Shown here: in pieces, positions 28,996 through 37,159 of the stretch
Position numbering within the stretch: position 1 is the stretch's first letter
Layout of the letters: each line of letters opens with the position of its first letter
NCBI RefSeq assembly: GCF_023806635.1
Contig: NZ_JAMTDQ010000009.1
Span: forward strand, 1-37,159
Source: Accumulibacter sp.
GTDB taxonomy: Bacteria > Pseudomonadota > Gammaproteobacteria > Burkholderiales > Rhodocyclaceae
Direction of reading: 5' to 3'
DNA: 37,159 bases
Translations under genes and position numbers: made by a program
Notes under the pieces: generated by a model
Database searches by the model: none
What the model was told of the DNA's origin: nothing
Seen by the model: only the letters and a program-made list of their open reading frames with translations

Positions 28996-29880
28996 ATGCG
29001 GGAGGAGGGCAGCGCGGTCGCGCCACTGACTGACGGCGAACTCAAGCGGATGCTCGACGCGAGCATCGCGCTGGTACGTGAAGTGGCGCAGCGGGAGATC
29101 ATTCCGCGCTTCCTGCGTGTCAGCCACGGCCAACGCAAGGACGACGGGTCACTGTGTTCCGAAGCGGACGTCGCGGCGCAGCGTTTCCTGGTCGAGCGCC
29201 TGAGCGGGATCCGTCCGTGCCCGATCATCGGCGAGGAAATGTCACCTGCGGCGCAGCGCGCCATCTGGGAGGCCAGCGGCGACGACCCGCGCGGCCTCTG
29301 GTGCATCGATCCGATCGACGGCACCACCAATTTCATCAACGGGCTACCATGCTTCGCCGTCTCGCTGGCCTGGCTGAGTGCCCGTCGCGTTCGCCTGGCG
29401 GTCACCTACAATCCGATCACCGACGAGATGTTCTACGCCCGTCAGGGCAATGGCGCCTACCTCAACGGCCGCCGCCTGCCGCTGCGCCAGGTGACCTCCG
29501 ACATCGCCCGCGCCGTCGGGGGCGTCGACTTCAAGAGGATCCCCAAGCCACTGGCCGACCGCATAGCCGTTCGCCCGCCGTTCTACTCGCAGCGCAATTT
29601 CGGCAGCTCGACGCTCGACTGGTGCAACCTGGCTGCCGGGCGACTGGATCTGTATCTGCATGGCGGCCAGATGCTCTGGGATTACGCCGCCGGCAGCCTG
29701 ATCCTGAGCGAGGCCGGTGGCCGGATGGGTTCGCTGGTGCATGATGACTATGACGCCGAAGACGTCTGGCGGCGGCCGGTCATCGCCGCCCTGCACCCGG
29801 CCGTCTTCGCCGCCTGGCGTGACTGGGTGCGCCAGGACACGCCCCCCCGCGGCAGCGCCAGCGAGGACGACACTCGCTGA
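28996..29880 (+). CDS. Inositol monophosphatase family protein
   Basis: The 294-residue protein belongs to the Mg2+-dependent IMPase/FBPase/CysQ family. Metal-binding motifs are GEE (IIGEEMSP, about residues 78-80), the central WCIDPIDGTTNF at about 102-113, and WDYAAGSLILSEAGG near 228-242. The physiological substrate may be inositol phosphate, histidinol phosphate or another sugar phosphate; sequence alone does not decide. The SuhB-specific context is absent. The start at 28996 lacks a clear Shine-Dalgarno but lies 6 bases after the upstream stop, consistent with coupling. Confidence 0.88.
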   Translation: MREEGSAVAPLTDGELKRMLDASIALVREVAQREIIPRFLRVSHGQRKDDGSLCSEADVAAQRFLVERLSGIRPCPIIGEEMSPAAQRAIWEASGDDPRGLWCIDPIDGTTNFINGLPCFAVSLAWLSARRVRLAVTYNPITDEMFYARQGNGAYLNGRRLPLRQVTSDIARAVGGVDFKRIPKPLADRIAVRPPFYSQRNFGSSTLDWCNLAAGRLDLYLHGGQMLWDYAAGSLILSEAGGRMGSLVHDDYDAEDVWRRPVIAALHPAVFAAWRDWVRQDTPPRGSASEDDTR

Positions 29881-29904
29881 CACGGCCTGTCCGGTGGCTG
29901 CCGG

Positions 29905-31044
29905 CTACTCGGCCGCCAGTTCGCCGGCCAGCCGCCAAGCGGCGGACAGTTCAGCGGGAATCACCCCGCTGTCGAGCGCCACGGCGACCGCGACGCGCTC
30001 ACGCTGACAACCCAGACCAGACTGCTGCAGCCAGCTCTCGCTGTAGTAGGTGTGCCGGTAGCGATCCCCCGAGTCGCACAGCAGAGTCACGACCGAACCC
30101 GTCGCACCGCGCTCCCGCATCCGTGCCATGCACGCCAGGGTGGCGATCAGGTTGGTGCCGGTCGAGGCGCCGACACTGCGCCGAAGACGGTTCGTGAGCT
30201 CGTGCATTGCCGCGACCGACCAGGCGTCCGGGATTGCGACCATGGCATCGATGACGTGTGGCAGGAACGACGCCTCGACGCATGGGCGGCCTATCCCTTC
30301 GATGCGCGAGCCCGCCTGGAGGCGGAGATCCGGCTGCCGGGTGCGGAAGTGATCGAAGAACACCGAGTTTTCCGGGTCGGCCGCGCAGACACGGGTGCTG
30401 CGCGCGCAGTAACGAACGTAACGACCGAGGGTGGCGACGGTGCCGCCGGTACCCGCGCCGGAGACGATCCACTCCGGCACGGGGTAGCGCTCGAGGCGCA
30501 TCTGCTGAAAAATGGACTCGGCGATGTTGTTGTTCGCGCGCCAGTCGGTGGCGCGCTCGGCGTAGGTGAATTGATCGAGGCAATGGCCGCCGAGTTCGTC
30601 GGCCAGCCGCCTGGATTCGCTGCCAATGGTCGTCGGATCGTCGACCAGATGGCAGCGCCCACCCTGGAACTCGATCGCGGCGATCTTCTCGGGGGAGGTC
30701 GATGCCGGCATCACGGCGACGAAAGGCAGCGACAGGAGGCGGGCAAAATAGGCTTCGGAGATCGCCGTCGAACCGCTGGAGGCTTCGACGACGCTGGTTC
30801 CCTCGCGCAGCCAGCCGTTGCACAGCGCATAGAGGAACAGGGAGCGCGCGAGGCGATGCTTGAGGCTGCCCGTCGGATGGCTCGATTCGTCCTTGAGGTA
30901 CAGATCGATCCCAGGCCAGCCGGGAAGTGAAAGAGGTATCAGGTGGGTGTCGCTGGAGCGCTGGAAATCGGCCTCGATGCGGCGCACGGCGGCGACGACC
31001 CAGGCCCTGTCTGGCGCTGCCGCAGGGTGCGCAGTGGTTCTCAT
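29905..31044 (-). CDS. PLP-dependent cysteine synthase-fold enzyme (Cds1-like cysteine desulfhydrase candidate)
   Basis: The 379-residue fold-type II PLP enzyme binds PLP at Lys62 in [31 protein letters not shown] is the substrate loop and [18 protein letters not shown] the phosphate loop. [13 protein letters not shown] and the 40-residue longer C-terminus with STGTNL and [19 protein letters not shown] resemble the Cds1 L-cysteine desulfhydrase group (as in Mycobacterium tuberculosis Rv3684) more than CysK or CysM. That makes cysteine to H2S, pyruvate and ammonia a reasonable but unproven reaction. The start at 31044 has no strong ribosome-binding site. It diverges from apbC across 128 bp. 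Confidence 0.85.
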   Translation of the reverse strand: MRTTAHPAAAPDRAWVVAAVRRIEADFQRSSDTHLIPLSLPGWPGIDLYLKDESSHPTGSLKHRLARSLFLYALCNGWLREGTSVVEASSGSTAISEAYFARLLSLPFVAVMPASTSPEKIAAIEFQGGRCHLVDDPTTIGSESRRLADELGGHCLDQFTYAERATDWRANNNIAESIFQQMRLERYPVPEWIVSGAGTGGTVATLGRYVRYCARSTRVCAADPENSVFFDHFRTRQPDLRLQAGSRIEGIGRPCVEASFLPHVIDAMVAIPDAWSVAAMHELTNRLRRSVGASTGTNLIATLACMARMRERGATGSVVTLLCDSGDRYRHTYYSESWLQQSGLGCQRERVAVAVALDSGVIPAELSAAWRLAGELAAE

Positions 31045-31128
31045 GAGCGGAGCTTAACAGCCATCGCGAACACGGGCAAAACCGCGTGCTCGCGCGAGTG
31101 GCGCACGCCGGGCGCGATTCTGGGTTAA

Positions 31129-31136
31129 ACTATAGT
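31129..31136. promoter_or_regulatory. Palindromic -10-like ACTATAGT between the Cds1-like gene and apbC
   Basis: ACTATAGT gives TATAGT on both strands, in the only A/T-rich island (GTTAAACTATAGTAAAT) of the divergent gap. On the plus strand it would start apbC near 31143, 30 bp before its ATG. On the minus strand it would start the PLP-enzyme gene about 80 bp before its ATG. No -35 is clear on either strand. Confidence 0.45.
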
Positions 31137-31172
31137 AAATCGCTCAACTATCAACCACCGGAATGCGAACAG

Positions 31173-32264
31173 ATGTCCATCACCACTGAAGCCGTACACG
31201 CGGCATTGAGACAAGTCATCGACCCCAACACCCGCAAGGATTACCTGACGACGCGTTCGGCACGGAACATCCGGATCGACGGTAGCGACGTGTCGCTCGA
31301 CATCGAACTCGGATATCCGGCGAAAAGCCAGATCGACGAGATCCGGCGATCGATCATCGCTGGATTGCGGACAATCCCCGGCATCGCCAACGTCAGTGTC
31401 CATGTCGCGGCGGGAATCGTCGCGCATACGGTGCAGCGCGGCCTGAAGCCGCTGCCGGGGGTGAAGAACATCATTGCCATCGCCTCGGGCAAGGGTGGCG
31501 TCGGCAAGAGCACGACGGCCGTCAACCTGGCGCTGGCACTGGCACAGGAGGGCGCCACAGTGGGCCTGCTGGACGCCGACATCTATGGCCCGTCACAGCC
31601 ACAGATGCTCGGCCTGGCCGGCAGGAGACCGGAGTCGAGCGATGGCGTGTCGATGGATCCACTTCTCGCCCATGGGCTGCAGGCAATGTCGATCGGTTTC
31701 ATGATCGACATCGATTCGCCGATGGTCTGGCGCGGCCCGATGGTGACGCAGGCCCTCGAGCAGCTGCTCAAGCAGACCAACTGGCAGGACGTCGATTACC
31801 TGCTGGTCGACATGCCGCCGGGAACGGGTGACACGCAGCTCACCCTGTCGCAGAAGGTTCCGGTCACCGGCGCGGTCATCGTCACGACGCCACAGGACAT
31901 CGCCCTGATCGATGCGCGCAAGGGACTGAAGATGTTCGAGAAGGTCGGCATCCCGATCCTTGGCCTGGTCGAGAACATGAGCATCCACATCTGCGCGCAG
32001 TGCGGGCACGAGGAACACATCTTCGGCCACGGTGGCGGCGAGCAGATGTGCCGCGACTACGACACCGAGTTTCTCGGCGCGTTGCCGCTCGAACTGTCGA
32101 TCCGCAAACTCACCGATGCCGGCACCCCGACCGTCGTCGGTGCGCCGGATTCGCGGGCGGCCGAGATCTACCGCACGATCGCCCGCCGCCTGGCGGTGAA
32201 GGTCGCCGAGCGGGCGCGCGACATGAGCGCACGCTTTCCGAACATCGTCGTCCAGAACACCTGA
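31173..32264 (+). CDS. apbC: Iron-sulfur cluster carrier protein ApbC (Mrp family)
   Basis: ApbC is a P-loop ATPase that carries and delivers [4Fe-4S] clusters. The 363-residue protein has an N-terminal MIP18 (DUF59) domain (about 1-80), the deviant Walker A ASGKGGVGKSTT near 105-116, DADIYGPSQPQML, DMPPGTGDTQLT and the C-terminal CAQC cluster-binding pair in ENMSIHICAQCGHEEHIFG. The start at 31173 (MSITTEAVHAALRQVIDP) is standard, with a weak GGAA upstream. It is followed by a strong stem-loop and then dcd. Confidence 0.94.
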   Translation: MSITTEAVHAALRQVIDPNTRKDYLTTRSARNIRIDGSDVSLDIELGYPAKSQIDEIRRSIIAGLRTIPGIANVSVHVAAGIVAHTVQRGLKPLPGVKNIIAIASGKGGVGKSTTAVNLALALAQEGATVGLLDADIYGPSQPQMLGLAGRRPESSDGVSMDPLLAHGLQAMSIGFMIDIDSPMVWRGPMVTQALEQLLKQTNWQDVDYLLVDMPPGTGDTQLTLSQKVPVTGAVIVTTPQDIALIDARKGLKMFEKVGIPILGLVENMSIHICAQCGHEEHIFGHGGGEQMCRDYDTEFLGALPLELSIRKLTDAGTPTVVGAPDSRAAEIYRTIARRLAVKVAERARDMSARFPNIVVQNT

Positions 32265-32277
32265 GGCGACGACGGGG

Positions 32278-32312
32278 CCCTGACGGGCGCTTGCCCGTCT
32301 CGCCCGTCAGGG
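32278..32312 (+). terminator. Stem-loop downstream of apbC
   Basis: CCCTGACGGGCG (32278-32289) and CGCCCGTCAGGG (32301-32312) form a perfect 12-bp stem with an 11-base loop, 14 bases after the apbC stop, followed by CGGTTTCAT. The U-tract is short. A competing 7-bp hairpin, GACGGGC/GCCCGTC, uses the left arm and the loop. Confidence 0.7.
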
Positions 32313-32338
32313 CGGTTTCATCCGCTGCCCGGACGCCG

Positions 32339-32344
32339 TAGAAT
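32339..32344 (+). promoter_or_regulatory. Putative dcd -10 element
   Basis: TAGAAT lies 41 bp before the dcd ATG and after the apbC terminator. Transcription would start near 32351. The matching -35 (TTTCAT at 17 bp) is poor. Confidence 0.4.
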
Positions 32345-32384
32345 GAGCATTCCTTCCCTCTCGGCGGTGTGCGGGTAACGACCA

Positions 32385-32951
32385 ATGTCAATCAAATCGG
32401 ATAGGTGGATCCGCCGCATGGCGGAAGAGCACGGCATGATCGACCCCTTCGAACCGACGCAGGTCCGTTCGGTGGATGGGCGCCGCATCGTCTCCTACGG
32501 CACCTCGAGCTACGGCTATGACATCCGCTGTTCGGATGAATTCAAGCTGTTCACCAATCTCAATTCGACGATCGTCGATCCGAAGAATTTCGACCCGAAC
32601 TCCTTCGTCGAGGTCAAGAACGATTTCTGCATCATCCCGCCGAACTCCTTTGCCCTCGCCCGTACCGTCGAGTACTTCCGCATTCCGCGCAGCGTGCTCA
32701 CCGTCTGCCTGGGAAAGAGCACCTACGCCCGCTGTGGCATCATCGTCAACGTGACACCCTTCGAACCTGAATGGGAGGGGCATGTCACCCTCGAGTTCTC
32801 GAACACGACGCCGCTGCCGGCGAAAATCTACGCCAACGAGGGCATAGCCCAGGTGTTGTTCTTCGAGTCCGACGAGGAATGCGAAACATCCTACAAGGAT
32901 CGCGGCGGCAAGTACCAGGGGCAGGTGGGCGTCACCCTGCCCAAGATCTGA
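32385..32951 (+). CDS. dcd: dCTP deaminase
   Basis: Dcd deaminates dCTP to dUTP, feeding dTMP synthesis. The 188-residue protein has the expected length. Motifs include [13 protein letters not shown], the active-site region [50 protein letters not shown] (with the catalytic glutamate in TLEFSN; 32695-32850) and the C-terminal [20 protein letters not shown]. The start at 32385 ([19 protein letters not shown]) matches homologues. It is followed by the decarboxylase gene 111 bp downstream. Confidence 0.96.
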   Translation: MSIKSDRWIRRMAEEHGMIDPFEPTQVRSVDGRRIVSYGTSSYGYDIRCSDEFKLFTNLNSTIVDPKNFDPNSFVEVKNDFCIIPPNSFALARTVEYFRIPRSVLTVCLGKSTYARCGIIVNVTPFEPEWEGHVTLEFSNTTPLPAKIYANEGIAQVLFFESDEECETSYKDRGGKYQGQVGVTLPKI

Positions 32952-33062
32952 ACGCCCCGCGAGCGCCACCGGGGCGGCATCGCGCCGAACTGCCCTCATC
33001 CCGCCGCACGCTGACACTGGCATTGCCGACATCCCACCCCGATCAGAGACTGGATTCCGCAC

Positions 33063-35300
33063 ATGCATTTCAACTTCCCGGTAATCGTCATCGACAAGGA
33101 CTACCGCTCGGAAAACACCGGCGGGCTCGGCGTTCGCGCGCTCGCCAAGGCGATCGAGAAGAAGGGCTTCGAGGTCTTCGGCGTCACCAGCTACGGTGAC
33201 CTGACCTCCTTTGCGCAGCAGCAGAGCCGTGCGTCGGCGTTCATCCTGTCGATTGACGACGAGGAGTTCAAGCACGGCCGGTCGGACCAGACGATCGCCA
33301 ATCTGCGCGCCTTCGTCAAGGAGATCCGCTGCCGCAACGAGGACATCCCGATCTTCCTCTACGGCGAGACGCGCACCTCACGCCACATTCCGAACGACGT
33401 CCTGCGCGAGCTGCATGGTTTCATCCACATGTTCGAGGACACAGCGGAGTTCATCAGCCGCTACGTCGTCCGTGAAGCCCGAGCCTATCTCGAGAGCCTG
33501 GCGCCACCCTTCTTCCGCGCACTGACGCACTACGCCGAGGATGGCTCCTACTCGTGGCACTGTCCCGGCCATTCCGGTGGCGTCGCCTTCCTGAAGAGCC
33601 CCGTCGGGCGCATGTTCCACCAGTTCTTCGGCGAGAACATGCTGCGCGCCGACGTCTGCAACGCGGTCGAGGAACTCGGCCAGTTGCTCGACCACACCGG
33701 CCCGGTGGCAGCTTCCGAGAGAAACGCGGCACGCATCTTCAACGCCGACCACCTGTTCTTCGTCACCAACGGGACCTCGACCTCGAACAAGATCGTCTGG
33801 CATTCGACCGTCGCCCCGGGCGACATCGTCATCGTCGACCGCAACTGCCACAAGTCGGTTCTTCATTCGATCATCATGACCGGCGCGATCCCGGTCTTCC
33901 TGATGCCGACCCGCAACCATTACGGGATCATCGGGCCGATTCCCAAGGAGGAGTTTCTCTGGCAGAACATCCGCGCCAAGATCGAAGCGCACCCCTTTGC
34001 CCGTGACGTCGGCAGCAAGCCGCGCGTGCTGACCATCACGCAGAGCACCTACGATGGCATCCTGTACAACGTCGAGGAGATCAAGCAGATGCTCGACGGC
34101 GTCATCGACACCCTGCATTTCGACGAGGCGTGGTTGCCGCACGCGGCCTTCCATGACTTCTACGGCGACTACCATGCGATCGGCGCCGATCGGCCGCGCT
34201 GCCAGGACTCGATGATCTTCTCGACGCAGTCGACGCACAAGCTGCTCGCCGGCCTGTCGCAGGCATCACAGATCCTGGTGCAGGAGTCCGAAGGGCGCAA
34301 GCTCGACCGCGATGTCTTCAACGAAGCCTACCTGATGCACACCTCGACCTCGCCGCAGTACGCGATCATCGCCTCCTGCGACGTCGCGGCGGCGATGATG
34401 GAGGCGCCCGAGGGGACCGCTCTCGTCGAAGAGTCGATCGCCGAGGCGCTCAACTTCCGCAGCACGATGCGCAAGGTGGACAGCGAGTGGGGCGCAGACT
34501 GGTGGTTCAAGGTCTGGGGGCCGGAGGACCTGAGCGGCGAGGGCCTCGAGGAGCGGACCGCCTGGATCCTCAGGCCGGGTGAGCGCTGGCACGGTTTCGG
34601 CCAGCTCGCCGAGGGCTTCAACATGCTCGACCCGATCAAGGCGACGATCATCACGCCGGGGCTCGACGTGGATGGGGCGTTCGCCGAATGGGGCATCCCG
34701 GCGGCGATCGTCACCAAGTACCTCGCCGAGCACGGGATCATTGTCGAGAAGTGCGGTCTCTACTCCTTCTTCATCATGTTCACCATCGGCATCACCAAGG
34801 GTCGCTGGAACACGATGGTGACCGAACTGCAGCAGTTCAAGGACGGCTACGACCAGAACCTGCCGCTGTGGAAGGTGATGCCGGAGTTCCTGGCCAAGAA
34901 CCCGCGCTACGACCGGTACGGGCTGAAGGATCTCTGCCGGCAGATTCACGGCGTCTATGCCGCGAACGACGTCGCGCACCTGACGACGCGCATGTACCTG
35001 TCGGACATGGAACCGGCGATGAAACCGACCGACGCCTTCGCCAAGATGGCGCACCGGGAGATCGACCGCGTACCGATCGACGAACTCGAGGGGCGCATCA
35101 CCAGCACGCTGCTGACGCCCTACCCGCCGGGAATCCCGTTGCTCATCCCGGGCGAACGTTTCAACGCGACGATCGTCCGTTACCTGCAGTTCGCGCGTGA
35201 TTTCAACGAACGCTTTCCGGGCTTCGAAACCGACGTCCATGGCCTGGTCAAGGCGGTGGTCGATGGCAGGCCGGTCTACTCCGTCGATTGCGTGCGCTGA
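33063..35300 (+). CDS. Orn/Lys/Arg decarboxylase (fold-type I PLP)
   Basis: The 745-residue protein is a large inducible-type basic amino acid decarboxylase. It has an N-terminal response-regulator-like wing domain (about 1-130; VIVIDKDYRSENTGGLGVRALAKA), the PLP domain with Lys393 in STQSTHKLLAGLSQAS and HFDEAWLPHAAFHDFYG, and the C-terminal domain with YPPGIPLLIPGE. It is closest in style to the arginine/lysine/ornithine decarboxylases widespread in betaproteobacteria; which substrate it uses cannot be read directly. It may support polyamine synthesis or acid resistance. The start at 33063 has only a weak GAGACTGGA upstream. It converges on the CorC-like gene. Confidence 0.93.
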   Translation: MHFNFPVIVIDKDYRSENTGGLGVRALAKAIEKKGFEVFGVTSYGDLTSFAQQQSRASAFILSIDDEEFKHGRSDQTIANLRAFVKEIRCRNEDIPIFLYGETRTSRHIPNDVLRELHGFIHMFEDTAEFISRYVVREARAYLESLAPPFFRALTHYAEDGSYSWHCPGHSGGVAFLKSPVGRMFHQFFGENMLRADVCNAVEELGQLLDHTGPVAASERNAARIFNADHLFFVTNGTSTSNKIVWHSTVAPGDIVIVDRNCHKSVLHSIIMTGAIPVFLMPTRNHYGIIGPIPKEEFLWQNIRAKIEAHPFARDVGSKPRVLTITQSTYDGILYNVEEIKQMLDGVIDTLHFDEAWLPHAAFHDFYGDYHAIGADRPRCQDSMIFSTQSTHKLLAGLSQASQILVQESEGRKLDRDVFNEAYLMHTSTSPQYAIIASCDVAAAMMEAPEGTALVEESIAEALNFRSTMRKVDSEWGADWWFKVWGPEDLSGEGLEERTAWILRPGERWHGFGQLAEGFNMLDPIKATIITPGLDVDGAFAEWGIPAAIVTKYLAEHGIIVEKCGLYSFFIMFTIGITKGRWNTMVTELQQFKDGYDQNLPLWKVMPEFLAKNPRYDRYGLKDLCRQIHGVYAANDVAHLTTRMYLSDMEPAMKPTDAFAKMAHREIDRVPIDELEGRITSTLLTPYPPGIPLLIPGERFNATIVRYLQFARDFNERFPGFETDVHGLVKAVVDGRPVYSVDCVR

Positions 35301-35310
35301 ATCCTCGGCT

Positions 35311-35350
35311 CGGCAAGCGGCCAGCGCCGGGCGATCGTGGCCTCTTGCCG
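35311..35350. terminator. Bidirectional stem-loop between convergent decarboxylase and CorC-like genes
   Basis: CGGCAAG (35311-35317) pairs with CTTGCCG (35344-35350). After one mismatch, GGCC (35319-35322) pairs with GGCC (35339-35342), around a 16-base loop. It sits between the two stop codons. There is no T-run on either side, so it would work only with help or as a 3'-end stabiliser. Confidence 0.5.
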
Positions 35351-35359
35351 GGCACCGCG

Positions 35360-36880
35360 TCAGCGCTCGGAGGCCGTTGCCGGCGCTGGCGTCTGGTCCA
35401 TGGTGCCGCCGGCCGGCTGCGTGTGCTCCGCATCGCTGGGCGGCGGCGTTTCTTCGTGGCCTTCCGGTAGCGCCGGGTCGCCCGCGGAAGTATTCTCGAC
35501 CAGACGCAGCACACCATCCTCGCCCAGAGCGGTGTCCTCGAAGCGGAGCAGCGTGATGCGGTGGTTGTCCATCTCGAGGACGGTCAGCCGGGCACCCTCG
35601 AGCTGCACGGTATCGCCGACCGCCGGCACGCTGCCCAGCCGCTTGTAGAACAGGCCGGCAAGCGTCACGTAGTCGTCGTCCTTCGGGAACGGAAAGTCGA
35701 GCAGCCCCTCGAGGTCGGAAACGCGCATCGAGGCGTCGATCTCGTACTGGCTGCCAACCAGCTTCTTCACCCGCCGCGCCTGGCGGGTGAACTCGTCCTC
35801 GTACTCGCCGACGATTTCCTCGAGGATGTCCTCGAGGGTGATGATTCCCTCCGTACCGCCATACTCGTCGATCACCACCGCCATCTGCTGCCGCGTGCGC
35901 TTGAAGTCTTTCAGCAGATCGCTGAGCAGTTTGCTGTTCGGCACGATGTACGGCGCCTGCGCGAATTCGCCAACGGGCCGCCGACTGACGTCATCGAGCC
36001 TGTCGCCACTGCTTTCGGCCATGACGCTCAGCAGTTCCTTGATCGCAACGACGCCGGTGATGCGGTCGAGGCTCTTGTCGTAGACCGGGAAACGAGCGTG
36101 CGGCACGTCGCGGAAGAGCCGCAGTGCCTCGGCGAGGGTCTCCTCGCGGGCGAGGGCGCGGATCTGCGTCCGCGGGATCATCGCCTCGCGGACGGTATGC
36201 TCGTCGAGCTTGAAGACGCCGCGGATCATCTCGGTCTCCTCGCGGGCGAGCGTACCGTCCTTCTCGCTCGCCGAGAGGATCATGCGGATTTCCTCGACCG
36301 ACATCGTGAAGTGGCTTTCACCGTGCCCTTCGAGGTTGCGCTGGCCGAATACCCAGAGCAGCGCATTCGACGACATCTTCATGACATAGATCAGCGGCCT
36401 GAAGGTCAGGTACATGATGTTGATCACCCAGCCGACGGCCATGCTGAGCTGTTCTGCCTTGTGGAAGGCGAGCACCTTCGGCGCCAGCTCGCCGGCGACG
36501 ACGTGCAGGAACGAAATGACGATGAAGGCGAAGACGTAGGACACGGTGTGCGCCGCCTTGATCAGCGCCTCGCTGCCGCCGAACAGCGAGAAGGCAGCGA
36601 CGAACCACGGATCGGTCAGGATGCTGATCGTTTCCATGCCGACTGCGCCAAGGCCGAGAGAGACCAGGGTGATGCCGACCTGGGTCACCGAGTAGAAGCG
36701 CTCCGGCTCGTTGTGCAGCATCTCGACGCGGGCGGCGCGCTTGTCGCCGTCCTCGGCCAGCTGCCGAATCCGGCTGCGTCGTGCCGACGAGATGGCGATC
36801 TCCGAGCCGACGAAGAACGCGTTGCCGGCGACGAACACCAGGATCAACACGAGATTCATGTAAAGCGTCATCTGTTCCAT
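35360..36880 (-). CDS. CorC/HlyC-family CNNM-like transporter with CBS pair
   Basis: The 506-residue inner-membrane protein has a DUF21/CNNM domain (about 1-195) with membrane helices near 6-32, 65-88, 110-130 and 145-170. A cytoplasmic CBS pair covers about 225-350 (MIPRTQIRAL, ITGVVAIKELL, MAVVIDEYGGTEGIITLEDILEEIVGE). A CorC_HlyC domain covers about 370-448, followed by an acidic, Pro/Thr-rich tail. Such proteins are linked to Mg2+/Co2+ efflux or divalent cation homeostasis; the older name is hemolysin-like. The start at 36880 (MEQMTLYMNLVLIL) has AAGGAGGGG at good spacing. The upstream 279 bp contain a promoter-like element for the next plus-strand gene. Confidence 0.92.
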   Translation of the reverse strand: MEQMTLYMNLVLILVFVAGNAFFVGSEIAISSARRSRIRQLAEDGDKRAARVEMLHNEPERFYSVTQVGITLVSLGLGAVGMETISILTDPWFVAAFSLFGGSEALIKAAHTVSYVFAFIVISFLHVVAGELAPKVLAFHKAEQLSMAVGWVINIMYLTFRPLIYVMKMSSNALLWVFGQRNLEGHGESHFTMSVEEIRMILSASEKDGTLAREETEMIRGVFKLDEHTVREAMIPRTQIRALAREETLAEALRLFRDVPHARFPVYDKSLDRITGVVAIKELLSVMAESSGDRLDDVSRRPVGEFAQAPYIVPNSKLLSDLLKDFKRTRQQMAVVIDEYGGTEGIITLEDILEEIVGEYEDEFTRQARRVKKLVGSQYEIDASMRVSDLEGLLDFPFPKDDDYVTLAGLFYKRLGSVPAVGDTVQLEGARLTVLEMDNHRITLLRFEDTALGEDGVLRLVENTSAGDPALPEGHEETPPPSDAEHTQPAGGTMDQTPAPATASER

Positions 36881-37123
36881 GCGGCACCCCTCCTTGGTCT
36901 CCGTTGCCGCGGCCAGAACGCCCCTGCGGGCGCCGGCAGCAGCCTGGCGGGCGTTTGCCCACCGTTCATGATTGTTCGTCTTGCGGTGGATTTTTCGAGC
37001 ATCCACTTCGCGCAGGCCGAATCATACTTCATTGATGCCCGGATCCTGCCCGTTTCCGCCCTGTCGTCGCCGCCACAGCCATGGCTCTCGCCGACCGCGC
37101 GGGGCAGCTGGCAGCCGTTGCGC

Positions 37124-37159
37124 TAGAATGCGTGCTTTGTCGGCAGGAAGAATGCAGTG
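37124..37159 (+). promoter_or_regulatory. Promoter -10 and ribosome-binding site of a gene entering from the right edge
   Basis: TAGAAT at 37124-37129 is followed 15 bases later by AGGAAG at 37145-37150 and then ATG at 37152 and GTG at 37157. GTG at 37157 has the better spacing to AGGAAG. The gene itself lies outside the window and cannot be identified. The remaining stretch 36881-37123 shows no gene. Confidence 0.4.

Noticed and set aside
34239-34241. Concern that the decarboxylase is truncated or frameshifted.
   Set aside because: The frame is continuous for 745 codons with the PLP lysine and C-terminal domain in place.

Overview
The window is GC-rich chromosomal DNA from a Gram-negative bacterium. 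The gene set (tandem-domain polyphosphate:AMP phosphotransferase, argS-SPOR-dsbA block, ubiUVT, ubiB, YfhL-type ferredoxin, ftsYEX, apbC, dcd) and the protein sequences point to a betaproteobacterium of the Rhodocyclales, plausibly Candidatus Accumulibacter or a relative. That assignment is inference. No rRNA, tRNA, prophage, transposase or CRISPR array was seen, and coding density is very high.

Layout, left to right. (1) 57-6676, all minus strand: tsaD, a quinone-oxidoreductase-type dehydrogenase, an EamA exporter, the anaerobic ubiquinone set ubiT-ubiV-ubiU (transcribed U to V to T), and a signal-less BtuF-like binding protein. A class II FNR/ANR-type promoter precedes ubiU. (2) 6706-9893: two convergent SDR oxidoreductases, dsbA and an FtsN-like SPOR protein. 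(3) 9914-14543: argS, divergent from ubiB, which is followed by a FabH-like ketoacyl synthase. (4) 14616-19951, minus strand: tyrS, a 2[4Fe-4S] ferredoxin, coaD, rsmD and a pair of M16 peptidases (one active-type, one lacking the zinc motif). (5) 20046-22626: ftsY-ftsE-ftsX, joined by GTGA overlaps. (6) 22829-28381: dgkA (minus), rpiA (plus), then the minus-strand run rsmE-pap-argA-yggX. (7) 28438-32951: a thioredoxin-fold protein with an inositol-monophosphatase-family enzyme (plus), a Cds1-like PLP enzyme (minus), then apbC and dcd (plus). (8) 33063-36880: a large Orn/Lys/Arg decarboxylase convergent with a CorC/HlyC-type CBS membrane protein. A promoter and likely next gene start lie at the right edge.

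Themes: oxygen-dependent redox life (UbiB beside an oxygen-responsive UbiUVT operon, Fe-S carriers ApbC, YggX and ferredoxin), polyphosphate/nucleotide energy metabolism (Pap), translation and tRNA modification (TsaD, ArgS, TyrS, RsmD, RsmE), and cell division or membrane insertion (FtsYEX, SPOR).

The least ordinary signal is a dispersed non-coding repeat of 147 bp in two full copies (22684-22830 and 24088-24234; about 77% identical by hand with no gaps) and one 65-bp right-end copy (14553-14617). It has imperfect inverted termini. In all three places the conserved end sits in the same register across the TGA stop codon of the neighbouring minus-strand gene (dgkA, yggX, tyrS). It looks like a MITE- or REP-like family targeted to, or selected at, gene ends.
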